Shown piece by piece: positions 60,986 to 64,000 of a stretch of 64,000 nucleotides of DNA. Source of the DNA: Diploscapter coronatus. Lineage: Eukaryota; Nematoda; Chromadorea; Rhabditida; Rhabditidae. How positions within the stretch are numbered: position 1 is the stretch's first letter; every line of letters begins with the position of its first letter. Position numbers and translations under genes: made by a program. The notes below the pieces were generated by a model. It searched no databases and was not told the origin of the DNA. It saw only the letters and a list, made by a program, of their open reading frames with translations. Where the stretch lies: positions 32,573,201 to 32,637,200 of the forward strand of contig OZ038422.1 of assembly GCA_964036155.1 (NCBI GenBank), in the 5' to 3' direction.

Positions 60986-62181
60986 ATGGCGACCAACGCC
61001 AACAAAGCCGACGACCCGGTGGAGGAGGACGCCATCGAACTCAAATTTCCTAGAGGTGGGAACATTTTCATCTTTTTTATTTTTCGTAAATATATATTGT
61101 TGTTAAATTGAATACTTCTACACAAATTAAGTAATTAAAGATAAAAGATAAATATGTTCGACGATGTTTTTCCTGTAAAATTAAATAATTTACCGAAGGT
61201 TTGTAGTTTTTCAAAAAGAACAAGGGTTCTAAAGGAATGAAGATATCTTAGAAGAAAATGAATAAAATTTTAAAAGTGAAAAATAAAATTTAATCAAAAA
61301 TAGATAAATTGCAGAATTCGAATCGGTCGGCTGCGACTCGCTGCTGACGTCCGAAGTGTTCCTCCTTTTGGAGCATCGTCGGCAGCAAAGCGAGCAGAAG
61401 GACGAGATCGAGGAGATGAGTGAGGTCGGGACGATTTTTTAATCTTTATTCTTTTTAATTAAATTATTTTTCTTTTAAAACCTCTGAAATTAAAAAAAAT
61501 TACTTTATTTTTTTTATTGAATATTGAAGTTTGCCTTTTCAAAGATAATTTTAAATTTCTTAAGAACACGTAATTTATTTTCTATTTCTATTGAAACTTT
61601 GCCTTTACAAAAACGTTTAATCTTTCCTTTAAATAGAGAAAAACTGGATCCTTAAAAATATTTTTCAAAGTTTTGTTTAATTCTAGAGATTTGATATTGA
61701 AGTAAAAAGTTCGAATGCTTGAAAACATCGATTTTCTTCGCAGGTATTCGTGAAGACGCTGAGTTACGCGCGTCGTATGTCGCGCTTCAAGAACCGCGAG
61801 ACCATTCGTGCTGTGAGAGCCATTTTCGCCGGCAAGCAACTCCACAAATTCGAGGTCGCCCAGCTCGCCAACCTTTGCCCGGAAACTTCCGAAGAAGCTA
61901 AGGTGGACAATTTTATTTTTGAAAAAATCGATATTTTTTGTTATTTATTCCAGCCTGTTTTTCTCTCCATCTTTCATTTCATACATGAATGTTTTTTTTA
62001 TTAATTTCGAAAAAAGTGCATATTTTCTTGAAAAAATGCAGAAATTTTTTGTATCAGAAATAGACGTTTTGAAAAAATAACAAAATTTCAGTCTCTAATC
62101 CCGTCGCTGGAAAATAAAATCGAAGACAACGAGCTGGACGAAATTCTCAAGGACCTTCACTCCAAAAAGACGTTCCAGTGA
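60986..62181 (+). CDS. rpb-4: RNA polymerase II subunit RPB4
   Basis: About 143 residues in four exons, the normal RPB4 size. The start [21 protein letters not shown] follows ATTCTAG. The family core is clear: [64 protein letters not shown] and [14 protein letters not shown] end ([17 protein letters not shown]). RPB4 pairs with RPB7 as the stalk of polymerase II, helping initiation and mRNA export and decay. The third intron is about 300 bases. It is followed at 357 bases by ash-2 on the same strand. Confidence 0.96.
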
Positions 62182-62537
62182 AAGGAAAGGGCGCAACTTT
62201 CTTTTATTGATTTAAAAAATTTTCTGACACTTGAATTATTCTTTTCTGAAGATTCGAAAATAATTCCGATAAAATGGCAACTTTCCATTTTTATCCTTTT
62301 ATTTCTGACACTTTTTCTTCGAAGACTGCAGAAATAATCCAAGTTGCCATCAAAATCGTCGATATTTTTGATAAGTTATTCTTTATTTTTCGATCTCTTT
62401 GATTTCCACCGAATATTTTCATGTTTCAATAAAGTCGTGTTTTTTGCTTATTTTTCCGTGAAATTCTGGTTCAAAGCCAAATGTTATCTGATTTTTCACC
62501 TGAAATTCTGAAACTTGTTAAATTTACAAACTTTTAG
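62182..62537 (+). promoter_or_regulatory. rpb-4 / ash-2 intercistronic region
   Basis: CAATAAAG at about 62428 is the poly(A) signal of rpb-4. A U-rich stretch (TTTTTTGCTTATTTTTCC) follows, and AAACTTTTAG| at 62537 opens directly onto the ash-2 ATG. Signal-to-acceptor distance is about 110 bases with a U-rich element between, the layout of a nematode operon with SL2 trans-splicing. Confidence 0.55.
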
Positions 62538-64000
62538 ATGAACCGTACAAAGGGAGGCCGTAAAGCGACAGATAAACCCGCCTCTCCTCCAAAAATCGTT
62601 TGTTATTGTGAGGGGCAGCGAGAACTCGGCACTTTGGAGCTTTTCTGTGCCATCTGCCAAAAATGGTTCCACCATCGATGCCTCAAGGACATGAAAGAAC
62701 TGTGAGTTTGATATTTTGGGGGCGAGGCTAAGATAAGAAATTGGAAATAGATCTTAAAACTCAAATTTCGGATCTCGAATACTTTTCTCAAAAATAAAAG
62801 GAGTACTTTTCTTCTGAACATGGCAAATAGAAATGAATAGTGCTTGCAGATCAAATTTTCCAATTTCACTCCATAATTTTCAGATACGGCCTGAATTTCA
62901 TGGTGTGCTATACGTTCAACTGCAAGAATTGCAGTCCTACAGGGGCGGAGACATGGGTGGCAAAGCCTGCAAGTAAGAATTTTGAAATTTTGCGAAAAAG
63001 GCGATTTTTTTGCACATTCCTAGATTTCACCCACATGTGTGTTACGGTGTTGGCTAATTTGACGGCTGAACGTCAAAAGGAATCGGGAATTCTGGGATAT
63101 ACAGACAATCGGATGATCTATTTCAAGTTAGTCAAAATTTTCTATTTTATTTCGGGTGCTTGTATACTGTTCATCCCTTTTCCTAGAGATGATTTACGAA
63201 AATAAAAGAGTGAACTTGAGAAAGGGGCGAGGTTGAAGATCAAGTTAATTATACAAAAATTCCTTTTTTTTTTGGAAAATATAGGGAATACAAACTCTCA
63301 ATTTTATTCCCCAGAAAATGGAACACTTTTAGTTTGCAAGACGAAATTATTCCCTATTTTGATACGAATTGGGAACATTTGACGAATATGCCTAGAAGGA
63401 CAAAGAATACCTGGCACTCGACCGTTCAGAAAACTCTGGCCAAGGAATCGGATTTATTCAAAGTTCGTATTTTTATCGATAAAATTTTTTTAAACATCTA
63501 TTTTAGCCACTCGATTCTTCGGAGAATTCCTTTGCCTTAGTTGAAACTAATCTTACCGAAATTGGTCCGAACTCTGAGGCTGTGAAACAGGTGAGACTTT
63601 TCCAATTCAATAAACCTTTTGTTATTTTGAAAAATTCATATTTTCTAGTCGTTGAATTCAGGAGATTTATAGGGTAACTTTTTCTAATTTATTTAGTACA
63701 TTGAAAAAATCGCATTTCCTAAGAGCCTGCTATTTTAAATATATGGAAAGAGCGAATATTCTAATTTTTTGTAATTTCAAAAATGTATTGAATGATTCTA
63801 TTTGATTTTTTAAAAGATTACTTTAAAACAGTTAAAAATAACGAGATTAAAGAAAAACATTTTAGATCGGCAAGAAAAACACAGAAAAGGCGAATTTGGC
63901 GTCGACGTTGGTCTCCGCTCAGCAGACCGCGGAGAAAAGCAGCGAGTTGGCCGACGCGGACGGGCCAAAAACGAGGGGCGCTAGCAAACGGCGAAATGCC
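62538..64000 (+). CDS. ash-2: ASH2L homologue, COMPASS/SET1 complex subunit (5' part)
   Basis: Partial; the window ends inside an exon. An N-terminal atypical PHD finger (IVCYCEGQRELGTLELFCAI, CQKWFHHRC, then FNCKNCSPTG) is followed by the ASH2 winged-helix region: FTHMCVTVLANLTAERQK, DEIIPYFDTNWEHL and MPRRTKNTWHSTVQKTLAKE. This matches ASH2L in order and wording. ASH2L with WDR5, RBBP5 and DPY30 stimulates MLL/SET1 enzymes to methylate histone H3 lysine 4 in the nucleus. The SPRY and DPY30-binding parts would lie beyond the window. A Lys/Ser/Glu-rich linker (KSSELADADGPKTRG) ends the visible part. The ATG sits directly on a TTTTAG acceptor, fitting a downstream operon gene. Confidence 0.94.

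Overview
The window is nuclear DNA of a nematode. The signs are a nematode-restricted transthyretin-like gene, worm-type orthologues (mab-9, klp-3, pdl-1, rpb-4, ash-2), many GT-AG introns of about 43-55 bases, coding exons in AT-rich DNA, AATAAA poly(A) signals, and acceptor-like sites (TTTCAG, TTTTAG) just before start codons, as expected for spliced-leader trans-splicing. I cannot name the species. All gene models are splice models built by hand from frame, splice sites and protein similarity; no transcript data were available.

Layout, left to right. 1-5.7 kb: no convincing gene, one hairpin element. 6-7.9 kb: a secreted Cys-repeat gene and a transthyretin-like gene (+). 10.6-14.0 kb: mab-9/TBX20 T-box factor (+) with a large upstream region. 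15.1-19.4 kb: klp-3-type kinesin-14 and, about 110 bases past its poly(A) signal, a second minus-strand gene, probably one operon. 22.6-25.9 kb: a divergent G-alpha subunit (-). 29.3-33.6 kb: phospholipase-B-like GDSL enzyme (-), divergent from a serine carboxypeptidase (+, 33.9-36.5 kb). 36.6-38.8 kb: an unrecognised ~500-residue protein (+). 39.1-39.8 kb: a small secreted protein (-). 40.6-46.3 kb: prominin (-). 50.2-53.2 kb: SLC22-type transporter (-). 54.5-56.7 kb: CCDC93 (+). 56.8-57.7 kb: PDE6D/pdl-1 (-). 59.9-60.6 kb: four-span membrane protein (+). 61.0-64 kb: RPB4 and ASH2L in tandem (+), a likely operon; ash-2 runs off the end.

The most unusual layer is the mobile DNA. Several families of short hairpin elements (two with 9-bp target duplications) fill many of the introns that are longer than about 60 bases. 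Two much larger foldback elements (about 2.0 and 1.7 kb) share a core sequence; one ends exactly at a prominin splice acceptor, the other carries 21-bp tandem repeats in its arms. Two introns, in pdl-1 and in the G-alpha gene, have protein-defined 3' ends at TTTTCG instead of AG, and the transporter has a GC-AG intron. The genes are a mix of housekeeping, developmental, lipid and signalling functions with no single pathway.
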